Source: Streptacidiphilus fuscans (GTDB lineage: Bacteria; Actinomycetota; Actinomycetes; Streptomycetales; Streptomycetaceae). From it: a DNA stretch of 64,000 nucleotides. Below are positions 43,965 through 53,500 of the stretch, piece by piece. The stretch is from the NCBI RefSeq assembly GCF_015690355.1, contig NZ_JADPRT010000001.1:558001-622000 (forward strand), read 5' to 3'. Made by a program: the position numbers and the translations under genes. The notes under the pieces are model-generated. The model did no database searches and was not told the DNA's origin. It was given only the letters and a program-made list of their open reading frames with translations. Every line of letters begins with the position of its first letter. Within the stretch, counting starts at the first letter, position 1.

Positions 43965-44894
43965 TCAGGCGGCGGACGGCTCCGCGGTCCGTGCGCGGTA
44001 GTGGCCCGGGGTGGTGCCGAACTCCCGCTTGAACGCGTGGGACAGCGCGTACGGGGTTCCGTAGCCGACGCGGCGGGCGATGGTGGCCAGCGGTTCCGTG
44101 GTGTCGCGCAGCATGGTGGCGGCGAGGGTCAGCCGCCACCAGGTGAGGTAGGCCATGGGCGGGCGGCCCACCAGGCCGGTGAACCGGCGGGCCAGGGTGG
44201 GACGGGAGACGCCCGCCTCGATGGCCAGGCGCTCGTTGGTCCACGCGGCGGCCGGGTCCGTGTGCAGGGCGCGCAGCGCGGTGGTCGTCACCGGGTCGTT
44301 CAGCACGCCGGGCCAGGCCCCGGTCACCCCCTCGTCCATCCAGGAGCGGATCATGTAGACGAGCAGCAGGTCGAGCAGGCTGGGGACGGCGATGCAGGAA
44401 CCGGGTCGGCGGGCGTCCAGCTCGCTGCCCAACAGTTCGACGGCGGCCCGTAGTTCGGCGTGGCTGCCGACGCGGTGCGGCAGATGGACCACCTTGGGCA
44501 GTTCCGTCATGAGCGGATGGGCACGGCTCCGGTCGAGCCGGTACTTGCCGCAGAGCAGCTCCACCGGCGCGGCGTCGCCCGGGGGCTCGACCGCCTCCGC
44601 CTGTTCCCGCCAGCTCTCGAACGGCACCGCATGGCTCACTGCCGCCGCGTCGGCGGGGGAGTCCGCGAGGACGTGGCCGGTGCCGTGCGGGAGCAGGACC
44701 GTATCGCCGGTCCTGAGCGAGATCGGAGCGCCGCCGCCGTCGGGCAGGAGCCAGCAGTCGCCCTTCAGCACGACGTGGAAGCCCGCACCGTCGTACGGCG
44801 CGAGCCGCGCGCACCAGCTGCCGCCGACCCGTACCCGGTTGGAGGAAGGCTGCCCGACCCGGGCCGCCGCGATCGCGTCACTCACCACGTCCAT
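43965..44894 (-). CDS. AraC-family transcriptional regulator with N-terminal cupin
   Basis: 309 aa. Cupin-type sensor in the first 180 residues (GAGFHVVLKGDCWLLPDG; TGDTVLLPHGTGHVLADSP) and a C-terminal double HTH about 205-300 (ERLAIEAGVSRPTLARRF; LATIARRVGYGTPYALSHAF; FGTTPGHYR). Divergent from the MBL-fold hydrolase gene, the probable target. TAGCCT (44906-44901 on minus) lies 6 nt before the ATG, so the mRNA may be leaderless; no ribosome site is visible. Confidence 0.88.
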   Translation of the reverse strand: MDVVSDAIAAARVGQPSSNRVRVGGSWCARLAPYDGAGFHVVLKGDCWLLPDGGGAPISLRTGDTVLLPHGTGHVLADSPADAAAVSHAVPFESWREQAEAVEPPGDAAPVELLCGKYRLDRSRAHPLMTELPKVVHLPHRVGSHAELRAAVELLGSELDARRPGSCIAVPSLLDLLLVYMIRSWMDEGVTGAWPGVLNDPVTTTALRALHTDPAAAWTNERLAIEAGVSRPTLARRFTGLVGRPPMAYLTWWRLTLAATMLRDTTEPLATIARRVGYGTPYALSHAFKREFGTTPGHYRARTAEPSAA

Positions 44895-44960
44895 CGTGCG
44901 AGGCTATCGCAGACATCGGTGTGGTGAGACGCATGCGTATCCGACTGAGCCTCAAGAGCA

Positions 44961-44990
44961 TTGAGAAGCTCTTCCGCTCCTCGCTAGAGT
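44961..44990 (+). promoter_or_regulatory. Promoter, predicted leaderless, of the MBL hydrolase gene
   Basis: TTGAGA (44961-44966), 18-nt spacer, TAGAGT (44985-44990); ATG begins 8 nt after the -10 and has only a weak GAGGA nearby. Confidence 0.5.
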
Positions 44991-44997
44991 CGAGGAC

Positions 44998-45927
44998 ATG
45001 AACGACGAGAACCCCCGGAACAGCAGCGTCCAGAGCATCGAGTTGGGGGAGGTCGAGGTGATCAGGGTCGTCGAGTGGCAGGCGCCCTTCACCCCGGCGC
45101 ACCGCCTGGTCCCGGACTCGACTCCCGAGATCTGGCAGGACAACAAGGAGTGGCTCGCGCCGGGCCACTGGGATCCGGACGCCGACAAGGCCGTGGTCGC
45201 GCTGCAGAGCTGGGTGCTGCGCAGCGGCGGGCGGACGGTCCTGGTCGACACCTCCGTCGGCAACGGACGCGAGCGGCCCGCTTCGCCGCAGTTCCACCAG
45301 TGGCAGGGCGACTTCCTCGGTCGGCTCGCCCAGGCGGGGGTTTCGCCGCAGGACGTCGACGTCGTCGTCAACACCCACATCCACGTCGACCACGTCGGGT
45401 GGAACACCCGTGAGCTCGACGGGGAGTGGGTGCCGACGTTCCCCAACGCCCAGTACCTGCTTCCGGCCGCCGACGACTTCCACTACGGGCCGGACCACGC
45501 GTACGGAGACGGACGGCGCGTGGACGACCGGCTGATGTACGAGGACAGCATCGCGCCGGTCCACCGGTCCGGCCAGGCCACGCTGTGGGACGGAACCCAC
45601 CGCATCGACGAGAACCTCACCCTGGAGTCCGCGCCCGGTCACACGCCGGGATCCTCCGTGCTCCGGCTGGCCTCGGGAGGCGACCGGGCGGTCTTCGTCG
45701 GCGACCTGCTGCACAGCCCGGTGCAGATTCTCCGGCCCGAGTGGAGCAGCTGCTTCTGCCTCGACCCGGCCCAGTCGGCGGCCAGCCGTCGGCGGATTCT
45801 CGAACGGGCCGCTGCCGAACGGGAACTGGTCGTCCCCGCGCACTTCGGCGGAGCCGGCGCCGTGGAGGTGCGGAAGGACGGCGAGGGATTCGCCCTGGGA
45901 GCCTGGGCGGCCTACGACCTGGCGTGA
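44998..45927 (+). CDS. MBL-fold metallohydrolase
   Basis: 309 aa. Metallo-beta-lactamase fold with the dinuclear-metal motif NTHIHVDHVGWN (about residues 125-136), a later His in ESAPGHTPGSSVLR, Asp in FVGDLLHSP and His in VPAHFGGAG. The overall layout is that of lactonase-type and related hydrolases, not classical antibiotic-degrading enzymes. Regulated probably by the divergent AraC protein. Substrate unknown; an acyl-homoserine or other lactone is one possibility. Confidence 0.85.
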   Translation: MNDENPRNSSVQSIELGEVEVIRVVEWQAPFTPAHRLVPDSTPEIWQDNKEWLAPGHWDPDADKAVVALQSWVLRSGGRTVLVDTSVGNGRERPASPQFHQWQGDFLGRLAQAGVSPQDVDVVVNTHIHVDHVGWNTRELDGEWVPTFPNAQYLLPAADDFHYGPDHAYGDGRRVDDRLMYEDSIAPVHRSGQATLWDGTHRIDENLTLESAPGHTPGSSVLRLASGGDRAVFVGDLLHSPVQILRPEWSSCFCLDPAQSAASRRRILERAAAERELVVPAHFGGAGAVEVRKDGEGFALGAWAAYDLA

Positions 45928-45932
45928 CCGGC

Positions 45933-45959
45933 CGTCAGGTCCTGGCCCCGGCCCTGACG
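45933..45959 (+). terminator. Weak hairpin after the MBL hydrolase gene
   Basis: CGTCAGG (45933-45939) and CCTGACG (45953-45959), 7-bp stem, 13-nt loop, 5 nt after the stop codon. Confidence 0.4.
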
Positions 45960-46011
45960 CCTGCGGCGTTTCGCTCGTGGGACGTCCGTGACGGAGGTCT
46001 AGGCTCGGCCC

Positions 46012-46854
46012 GTGGAGAAGCCTGACCAGCACGCCGAGGGAGCGGGACCGTTCACCACCCGCCTCACCTGGCGTGTTCCAGGCGGCGGCACGGCCGTGTG
46101 GGAGTCACGACGCGCCCGTCGCCGCGGAGTGATCGCCGTGCGGCAGCCGGGAGCGGAGACGAGCGGCAGCATCAGCGCCGACGACGTCACCCTCGGCCGG
46201 CTGCGCAGGCTCAACGCCATCGCGGCGATCGCCTTCGTCATCGGGGGAGCCCTCTTCGCGGGCGGCGCCGGTGTCGCGCAGTTCGGCTCGGGTGACGCCA
46301 CGACCTGCGCGTCGATCTACTTCGCCGGGGGTCTGTTCTTCAACACCGGCGGCTACGTCTCACTGCTCCAGGTCGTCAACGCGCCTCGTCACCTGCCGGG
46401 AGGCGAAGGGCGGTTGGTCACCCCCGGCTGGCGCTGGTGGAGTTACGAGCCGACGCGGGTGGACTGGCTGAGCGCGTTCCTGCTGTTCGCGGGCACATTG
46501 GTGTTCGGCGTGAACCTGCTGGACTCCTTCCTGCAGGGCCTCAGCGTCCAGCAGGTCAACCGGCTGATCTGGGGCCCCGACGTGGTCGGCTGTCTGCTCT
46601 TCCTGAGCTCCGGCCACCTGGCACTGGTCGAGATCTGTCACGGACGGCCCGGTCTGCGCCTGCACAGCCTGGGCTGGTGGATCGTCGCGGTGAACCAGCT
46701 CGGGTCCGTCCTCTTCATGGCCTCGGCGCTCGCCGCCTACACCCGTCCCTCGACCGGCAGTCTGATCAACGTCGACATCGCCAACTGGGGCACGCTCACC
46801 GGCGCGCTCTGCTTCTCGGTCGGCGGCTTCCTGCAGCTCGCCGAACGCCCCTGA
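46012..46854 (+). CDS. Hypothetical polytopic membrane protein
   Basis: 280 aa, GTG start. About six hydrophobic segments: IAAIAFVIGGALFAGGAGVA, IYFAGGLFFNTGGYVSLLQV, WLSAFLLFAGTLVFGVNLLD, VVGCLLFLSSGHLALVEI, GWWIVAVNQLGSVLFMASAL, GTLTGALCFSVGGFLQL. The GG(Y)xSLLQ pattern recalls YrhK-like small membrane proteins. No transport motif. A TAGGCT hexamer (46000-46005) lies 6 nt before the GTG, again suggesting a leaderless message. Function unknown; ends 4 bp from the convergent flavohaemoprotein stop. Confidence 0.7.
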   Translation: MEKPDQHAEGAGPFTTRLTWRVPGGGTAVWESRRARRRGVIAVRQPGAETSGSISADDVTLGRLRRLNAIAAIAFVIGGALFAGGAGVAQFGSGDATTCASIYFAGGLFFNTGGYVSLLQVVNAPRHLPGGEGRLVTPGWRWWSYEPTRVDWLSAFLLFAGTLVFGVNLLDSFLQGLSVQQVNRLIWGPDVVGCLLFLSSGHLALVEICHGRPGLRLHSLGWWIVAVNQLGSVLFMASALAAYTRPSTGSLINVDIANWGTLTGALCFSVGGFLQLAERP

Positions 46855-46858
46855 GCCG

Positions 46859-48136
46859 TCACGACGGGCGCGGCAGCTTCGCTTCGAGCACGGGGACGTC
46901 GAACGGGTCGTAGTGGAGGCGCTGTTGGGGCACTCCTTGGCGCAGCAGCACTTCCGCCGAGCCGGCGACCATCTCGGACGGGCCGGAGAGGTAGACCTGG
47001 TGGCGGTAGAACGGCCCGAACTCGTGCAGTGCCTCGGGCAGGGAGCCGCGCCATCCCGGAACCTGCTGGTCGGAGAGGACGCCGCGGACGCTGAGCCAGT
47101 GGTTCCGTTGGGCCAGGCGCAACATGTCGTCAAGTCCGTAGAGCTCGTCGGCGGTTCGGGCGCCGACGAAGACGTCGACGAAGCGTCGGCCGCCGTCCTG
47201 GACCGTCTGCTCGACGAGGGCCTGGATGGGGGCCAGGCCGGTGCCTCCGGCCACGCAGAGCACGTTCCCCTCGTGGTCGGAGTCCAGGACCATGTCGCCC
47301 TGGGCCGCGCCGAGGGTCACCTGGTCGCCGGGGCGCGCGTGGAAGACCAGGCCGGGGCTGACCTGCCCGCCCCGGACCGCGCGGACGTGGAAGGTCAGGG
47401 TGCCGTCCGGGCGTGGCGCGTTGGCCATCGAGTAGTAACGCCAGGCGCGCGGCTGCCAGGGGGTCTCCACGGTGGCGTACTGGCCCGGCCGGAACGGGTA
47501 GGGCTGGTGCGGACGCACGGTGATCTCGGCGATGCCCGGTCCGCGCAGGCGGTGGTGGACGATGTCGGCCGTCCAGACGGCGGGATGGACCGTCGCGTCC
47601 TGGTCGGCGGCCTGGATCATCACCTCGGCCACGACGCCGTAGGCGCGCGTCCACACGTCGGCGAGCCTGGGAGTCCAGGCGTCCCCGGCGAACCGCGCGA
47701 GGGAGTCGAGGAGGGCGGCGCCGACGGCGGGGTAGTGCCCGCTCAGGGTGCCGAACTTGCGGTGGTCGCGGCCGAGTCGGCTGCAGAAGTGCACCAACTG
47801 CTCGGGCGAGTCGACCAGGTCGACGATCCGCAGCAGGCCCCGCAGCAGCCGGTCCCGCTGCACATCCATGTTGGCGGGGAAGAGTTGACGCACCTCGGGA
47901 TGCCGCTGGAAGAGTATCGCGTAGAAATACACCGTCAGGTCGCCCGCCAGCGGCCCGACCAGGGCGACGCTCGCCCGGAGCAGCGCGATCTCCTCGGCGT
48001 CGAGCGGTGCCGCGGGCGCTGCCGGTGCGGTCGGTGTCGCAGGTTCGGTGCCGCCGGCGCGCTCGGCAGGCGACGCGGTTGCTGACTCCGCGTCGCTTTC
48101 GGGGGAGGCCTTCGCCTGTCGTCGTCCGAACCTCAT
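46859..48136 (-). CDS. hmp: Flavohaemoprotein: globin fused to FAD/NAD(P)H reductase
   Basis: 425 aa from ATG 48136; the first 45 residues are a disordered Ala/Pro/Thr tail. Globin domain about 46-190: YFYAILF (helix B Tyr for O2/NO chemistry), a candidate proximal His in GRDHRKFGTLSGHYPAVGAA. Reductase domain about 200-425: FAD motif WRYYSMANAP, NAD motif AGGTGLAPIQALV, and C-terminal VYLSGPSEMV. Hmp proteins oxidise nitric oxide to nitrate using O2 and NAD(P)H. The C-terminus ends shortly after FDVPVLEAKL. Regulation probably acts in the 432-bp upstream gap, which contains an AT-rich palindrome. Confidence 0.85.
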   Translation of the reverse strand: MRFGRRQAKASPESDAESATASPAERAGGTEPATPTAPAAPAAPLDAEEIALLRASVALVGPLAGDLTVYFYAILFQRHPEVRQLFPANMDVQRDRLLRGLLRIVDLVDSPEQLVHFCSRLGRDHRKFGTLSGHYPAVGAALLDSLARFAGDAWTPRLADVWTRAYGVVAEVMIQAADQDATVHPAVWTADIVHHRLRGPGIAEITVRPHQPYPFRPGQYATVETPWQPRAWRYYSMANAPRPDGTLTFHVRAVRGGQVSPGLVFHARPGDQVTLGAAQGDMVLDSDHEGNVLCVAGGTGLAPIQALVEQTVQDGGRRFVDVFVGARTADELYGLDDMLRLAQRNHWLSVRGVLSDQQVPGWRGSLPEALHEFGPFYRHQVYLSGPSEMVAGSAEVLLRQGVPQQRLHYDPFDVPVLEAKLPRPS

Positions 48137-48568
48137 CGGCCGCCCCTGTTCTCTCCCGGCGAGGGGTTTTTCACGAGGCGTCGGATCCTTCGGCATAGAC
48201 GGCGGCGGTGTTGGCCGAGCGGCCCTCGGGGCGTGGAAGGGCGACGGGGGGCGCGGCCAGGCGTGCACGCTAGCCGTCCTCGTGGTGGACGAACAAGTAA
48301 TGAGGGTGGCTCCGGCCGTCGGTGAAGATCGTGGAGGAACGGGAGAGGAAGGGCGGAACGCCCGATGGCGGGCCTGGGGAGGGAATGGTTTGTCTGCGTG
48401 TTATTTCTGGCCGGCCATCAGCTCCTCATGGGGTTCTTACCCTTACCAATTAGTAAGCGAATGGATGTTCGGCGGCGGTATCGCCGAATTGCCCGACGTC
48501 CTCGTCCGCTCGGCGGCGATTCCCTGTTCGCTGTTTGGGCATTCCGTCAGGCGTCAATCACTCTCTTG
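48137..48568. other. Non-coding divergent region with AT-rich patch
   Basis: 432 bp between hmp and the PP2C gene. No convincing gene. Positions 48385-48480 are much less GC-rich than the surroundings and include a near-perfect palindrome (48442-48457). Confidence 0.6.
48442..48457. promoter_or_regulatory. Palindromic operator candidate between hmp and the PP2C gene
   Basis: CTTACCAATTAGTAAG: arms CTTAC/GTAAG around CAATTA, with one mismatched pair. Another CTTAC copy is 6 bp upstream (48436-48440). The controlling protein is unknown; MarR/TetR or nitric-oxide-type repressors bind sites of this size. Confidence 0.5.
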
Positions 48569-49634
48569 ATGATCACCACGAAGCCTCCCTCCAGCAGGTC
48601 GACAGGCCGGGCAGTCGACCTGACGATGATCGTGCCGGCGGTCGTGGCGGTAGCACTGGCCGTCCTGACCGTGGCGACGCCGCGTGACATGGAATTCAGC
48701 CGGTTCCTTGCGGTCCCTCCCGCGCTCGCGGCCGCACTGTGGCCCGTGCGGGCCACCCTCGTCCTGGGCCTGACCATGCTCGTCGGGGTGGGGTGCTACC
48801 TGCTGGTGGACTCCAGCTCGTCCTACGTCTACACCGCCGGCGCCCTGGCGGCCGTCACCGCGGCCGCCGCGTACGCCAGCTACGTGCGGCAGCGCCGGGA
48901 GCACACGCTGCGCGAGGTCCGGGCCGTCGCCAATGCCGCGCAGGCCGTCCTGCTGCGGCCGATCCCGGAGCGTGTCGGAACGCTGCGGATCGACTCCCTC
49001 TACCGGTCGGCCGCTCCACAGGCGCAGGTCGGCGGCGACTTCTTCGCCCTGGCGGACACCGCGTACGGAATCCGGCTGATCCTCGGCGACGTCCGAGGCA
49101 AGGGGCTGCCCGCGCTGGCCGTCACCGGCGCCCTGCTGGGCTGCTTCCGCGAGGCGGCGTACGACGCGCCGGACCTCGCGACCCTGTCCCGACGGCTGGA
49201 CGCGGCGCTCGCCCGCGAGAGCGACGGTGCGGACGGCGACGCCCTCGAACGGTTCGCGACCGCCGTCCTCGTCGAGTTCTCGCGGGACGGAGACGGAGCC
49301 GTCCTGCTCAACCGGGGTCATCCTGCGCCGCTGCTCACCACGTCGGCGGGCACGACGGTTCTCGACACTCCGGCGGCCGGGCCGCCCCTGAACCTGGCCG
49401 GACCCCAGCCCCGTCCAGCCCGTCCGCTTCGCCGTCCACGCCGGGGACCGGCTCCTGCTCTACACGGACGGCGTCTCGGAGACCCGCGACCCGGCAGGAG
49501 AGTTCTTCCAGCTGACCGCGTGGGCGGACGATCATCCCCGGGCGACCACGTCCGACCTGCACCTCGCGCTGCGCCAGCACAGCGCGAACAACCTCACCGA
49601 CGACATCGCGGTTCTCGCCGTCCGCCGGGAATAG
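48569..49634 (+). pseudogene. Membrane-anchored PP2C (SpoIIE-type) phosphatase, frameshifted near the C-terminus
   Basis: Starts about ATG 48569 with three hydrophobic helices (IVPAVVAVALAVLTVA; FLAVPPALAAALW; LVLGLTMLVGVGCYLLV), then a PP2C domain: QVGGDFFALADTAYGIRLIL and GDVRGKGLPALAVTGALLGC. After AAGPPLNLAG the frame leaves the family sequence. The missing end (FAVHAGDRLLLYTDGVSETR ... NLTDDIAVLAV) is intact one base out of phase, ending TAG 49632-49634. One extra C in CCCC at 49403-49406 or 49409-49412 explains it. The TDG aspartate and the final DD lie in the shifted part, so the protein as read would be inactive. A sequencing error is possible. No clear ribosome site before ATG. Confidence 0.8.
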
Positions 49635-49791
49635 CCGTCCGCCGGGAATGAAGGTGTCGGGGGTCATCGGGGGCCAGCGGGGGGTAATCGCGTCACCGTG
49701 GCGCGGGTGGGCCTGTTGCCGCGCACCGGGTCTGCTGCGCAAGCTGGAAGCAACCGACAGGCGCGCTCGGCGGGCCAGGAGGTACAGGATC

Positions 49792-50226
49792 ATGAGCAGA
49801 CTCGAAGAGCAGATCACGATCGACGCCCCCGCGAGGGAGGTCTGGGACCGGCTGCACGACGTCGAGTCCTACCCCGCGTTCATGGCCGGTGTCGAACGCG
49901 CCCGCGCGCACGGCAGGCACCACGCCCACCTCGACGTCCGGACCAAGGACGAGCGACGACGCGAGTTCGAGGCCGTCATGGCCGATCGCGGCGGTGACCA
50001 GGTGATCACCTGGCAGACGGAGGGCAGCCCGGAGCTGAAGGGCGACATCGTGGTGCGGCCACTGGACCCGGACCACAGCCAGCTGCAGATCCGTGTCGCC
50101 TACGAGCCGGACGCGATCCACGACGCCTTCGGCGGCCCCAAGGGCATGGCCCAGGTGCACCGCATCGAGAACACCGTCCGGGGCGACCTGGAGCAGTTCA
50201 AGTCCCTCGTCGAGGCCGCAAGCTGA
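49792..50226 (+). CDS. SRPBCC-family protein
   Basis: 144 aa with AGGAGG 9 nt before ATG. START-like fold: EQITIDAPAREVWDRLHDVE opening strand and helix, YPAFMAGVERARAH, ITWQTEGSPELKGDIVVRPL, and a C-terminal long helix RGDLEQFKSLVEAA. Such proteins bind hydrophobic ligands or act as cyclases/aromatases. Ligand unknown. Follows the broken PP2C gene by 157 bp and precedes an 85-aa gene, with which it may be co-transcribed. Confidence 0.85.
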   Translation: MSRLEEQITIDAPAREVWDRLHDVESYPAFMAGVERARAHGRHHAHLDVRTKDERRREFEAVMADRGGDQVITWQTEGSPELKGDIVVRPLDPDHSQLQIRVAYEPDAIHDAFGGPKGMAQVHRIENTVRGDLEQFKSLVEAAS

Positions 50227-50271
50227 CTCCTGGCACCGGCAGACGTTCCCCGCGCGCACGGAAGGACGGCC

Positions 50272-50529
50272 ATGGCAGACGAGACCACGACGTACGAACT
50301 GGTCTTCTCCAGCACGGACAGCGGCTCCGCCGACGACGGCGGCCCGGGCGACGTCGTGCTCGTGCACCCCAGCGGTGCCACCGGCCCGGGCGGCAGCCCG
50401 GTGTACCGGGACGAGTCGGGAATCATCCAGGTGGAGATCAACGACAACTGCGAAGCGCGACTGCTGTCCACCAGCGCCTACCAGCGGCATCGTCGCGTGG
50501 AGGGATGCCGGAGGGTCGCGGCCGGGTGA
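50272..50529 (+). CDS. Small hypothetical protein (possibly DUF6296-like)
   Basis: 85 aa; GGAAGG about 7 nt before ATG. Beta-rich: TTYELVFSSTDSGS, GDVVLVHPSGATGPGGSPVY, IIQVEINDNCEARLLS. It reminds me of DUF6296 proteins seen in Kitasatospora and relatives, but this cannot be confirmed here. The basic tail (RHRRVEGCRRVAAG) may be unfolded. Confidence 0.6.
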   Translation: MADETTTYELVFSSTDSGSADDGGPGDVVLVHPSGATGPGGSPVYRDESGIIQVEINDNCEARLLSTSAYQRHRRVEGCRRVAAG

Positions 50530-50564
50530 CATGGCCGGGTGACGCGGTCGAGCGGGACGTGAGG

Positions 50565-53500
50565 TCAGGAGACGACGCGGATCCTCGGCAACAGCCGCGC
50601 ACCCGCTGTGCCGAGCAGCCGTTCGGCGGCGGGCAGGACGGGACCGGCGAGTGCCGCGGCCGTGATGGCGGCGGCGACGCCCGCCCAGGCCAGCGGACCC
50701 AGGGGGGTGCAGCCGAAGAACTGGCTGACCACGGGCGTCTGGATGAGGGCGACGAGGACGGCGGCGGAGCCGAGTGCCGTGGCGAGCACGAGCGGGCTGC
50801 TGCGGCGCCCGGCCACCGTCTGAATCAGCTGGGCTCCCACGACCCCGCACAGTGCCATCGTGCTGCTGCGGCGGGTCGTTCCCGGGGTGAGGGCGCCGAT
50901 CAGCCAGGCCGTGGCCGCCCCGATGCCGGTGATGATGCCGCGATGGCGGATCTCGCGCATCAGCGGCTCGCCCAGCGCTTCCAGCCCGACCGGCCCGACC
51001 GGCCCAGCGCCGGTGGGTGCCGCGGTCCCCGCCGGTGCTCGGTCCTGCGCAGATGCCTCGCTGCGCGGAGTGACGGCGACGGCCATGGCCGGGAACATGT
51101 CGGTGAGCAGGTTGACCAGCAGAAGCTGCCGGGTGGACAGGGGTGAGGCCCCGGCGGTGAGGGCGCCGAAGAGGGAGAAGCCGATCTCCCCGGCGTTGCC
51201 GCCGATGAGGATGCTGACGGCGTCGGCGACGCTGCGCCACAGCGCGCGGCCTTCCGCGACGGCGTCGAGCAGCGTGGTCAGTTCGTCGCCGGTGATCACC
51301 AGATCGGCGGCGTTGCGGGCGGCTGCCGAGCCGCGGCTGGCGATGCCGATGCCGATGTCGGCGCAGCGGATGGCGGCGGCGTCGTTCGAGCCGTCGCCGA
51401 CCATCGCGATGACATGGCCCGCCTCCCGGAGCCCCTCGACGACCTGGAGCTTCTGCTCCGGTGCGACGCGCGCGACGACGCCGCACGAGCCGAGGAGCCT
51501 GGCCCGGCCCGCCCGGTCCTGCGTGGCCAGCTCCTCGCCGGTGACCACGACCACGTCGTCGGGCCAGCCCAGATCGACCGCGATGGCGCGGGCGGTCTGC
51601 GGGTGGTCGCCGGTCAGCATGACCGGGCGTACGCCCGCGTCACGCAGTGCCGCCACCAGCGGGCCGGAGCTGGGACGCGGCGTGTCGGCCAGGGCCACGA
51701 AGCCCAGCAGGTCCAGTCCCTCCAGCGGCTTGTCCAGCGCCTCGGCCCCGCCCTCCGGCGCCTCGGATGTGCCGGCGCCCGCGTCGGACGGCCGGAGGTC
51801 GTCCAGTCGGCGGGCGGCGACGGCGAGGACACGCAGCCCCTGGCCGGCGAGGGCCTGCGCCGCCGAGGTGGCCTCGGCACCGGCGTCCGGGCAGCACGGA
51901 AGCACCGCCTCGGGGGCGCCCTTGACCACGAGCAGGCGGGTCCCGGTCCCGTCGGTTCCGGTCGCAGACGCGTAGCCGCGCTCGGAGGAGAAGGGCAGCG
52001 CGCCGGACGAGACCCACGACGGCTCGGGCCGAGCCGCCGCGAGGATGGCCTCGTCGGTGGCATGGGCGTGGATGCCCTGCTCGTCGACGATGTGCGGGCA
52101 GGCCCGTGCCGCCGCCCGCAGCACCGGTCCCGCTTCGGCGGCTGCCGCGTCGTGGGAGGAGCCGTCCGGACCGACCACGCGCACGACCCGAAGGCGGTTC
52201 TGGGTCAGGGTGCCTGTCTTGTCGAAGCAGATGGTGTCCATCCGGCCCAGCGCCTCAAGGGTGCGTGGGGTGCGCACCAGGATGCCGCACCGGCTGAGCC
52301 GTCGTGCCGCCGCCAGCTGCGCGACCGTCGCGACCAGCGGCAGTCCCTCGGGGACGGCGGCGACGGCCACCGCCAGACCGCCGCGGACCGACTCGCGGAC
52401 CGGTCGGCCGCGCAGGAGGGACAGGCCGGTCACGGCCGCTCCGCCGGCGAGCGTCAACGGCAGTGCGCGGTTGGTCAGTTCACGCAGGCGCGCCTGAACT
52501 CCCGCCGAGGCGGCGGTACGCGAGGCGAGGTGGGCGGCGCGTCCGGCCTCCGTGTCGTCGCCGGTGTCCACGACGACGGCGCGCCCGTGCCCGGCGACGA
52601 CGGTGGTGCCCTGGAAGACCATGCAGCGGCGGTCGGCCACGGCCGCGTGCGGCGTGGCGTCCACCTGCTTGGTGGTCGGCAGGGACTCTCCGGTCAGCGC
52701 GGATTCGTCGACCTCGAGTGCGTCGACCTCCAGCAGGCGGGCGTCGGCGGGGACGACGTCGCCGGTCTGCAGGTCGATCACGTGCCCTGGCGTCAACTGG
52801 TTGGCCTCGACCGTGCTGGTGCCCCCGCCCGGGGCGCCGCCGGTGCCGGAACCGGGTTCGGCACCGGCCGGCGCGGGACCGGCGCTGACGCGCCGTGCGG
52901 TCGGGCGCTCACCCTCGACCAGTGCGGACAAAGCGCGTTCGGCGCGCAGTCGTTGGACGCCGCCCACGGCCGCGTTCACGACCATCGCACCGGCGACGAG
53001 CAGCGCGTCCACCGAGGAGCCCAACAGGGCGGAGGCGATCGCACCCACCGCGAGCACGGGCGTCAGCGGGTCGTCGAGCTCCGCCCACGCGGCGCCGAGC
53101 AGATGCGTCACGTGCCGTGCGGGCGCGAGGGCGGGAAGCGACCACAGCCTCGCCGCGCCGCGACCGGAGGCCTGTCCGTGCGGGGAAGCGGCCGACGGAA
53201 CCCGCTGCTCGGCGGCTCGAAGCCGCGAGAGGGCCTCTCGCGGCTGGAGGGCATGCCAGGCGATCCGAGGTCTGGGGTGCGGTGTCCCACGCACCCCCAC
53301 GTCGACCGCCGCATACCAGCCGAGGACCAGCGAGGCAGCCGCAGCGGCGTTGACCGGACTCAGACGCCAGGCCAGGGGCAGCGGACTGCGGTGATCGCGT
53401 GAGCCCCGGGTGACCACCAGGAGCCCGGACAGCGAGGCTCCCGCCTTGGCCAGCAGCGTGCAGTGATGCGCCACGGTGTGCGCGGCGGGCACTGCTGCGA

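Noticed and set aside
44998..45927. MBL protein as an antibiotic beta-lactamase
   Set aside because: Long insertion pattern and the distant metal ligands fit general lactonase/hydrolase groups; no signal peptide or class B signature.
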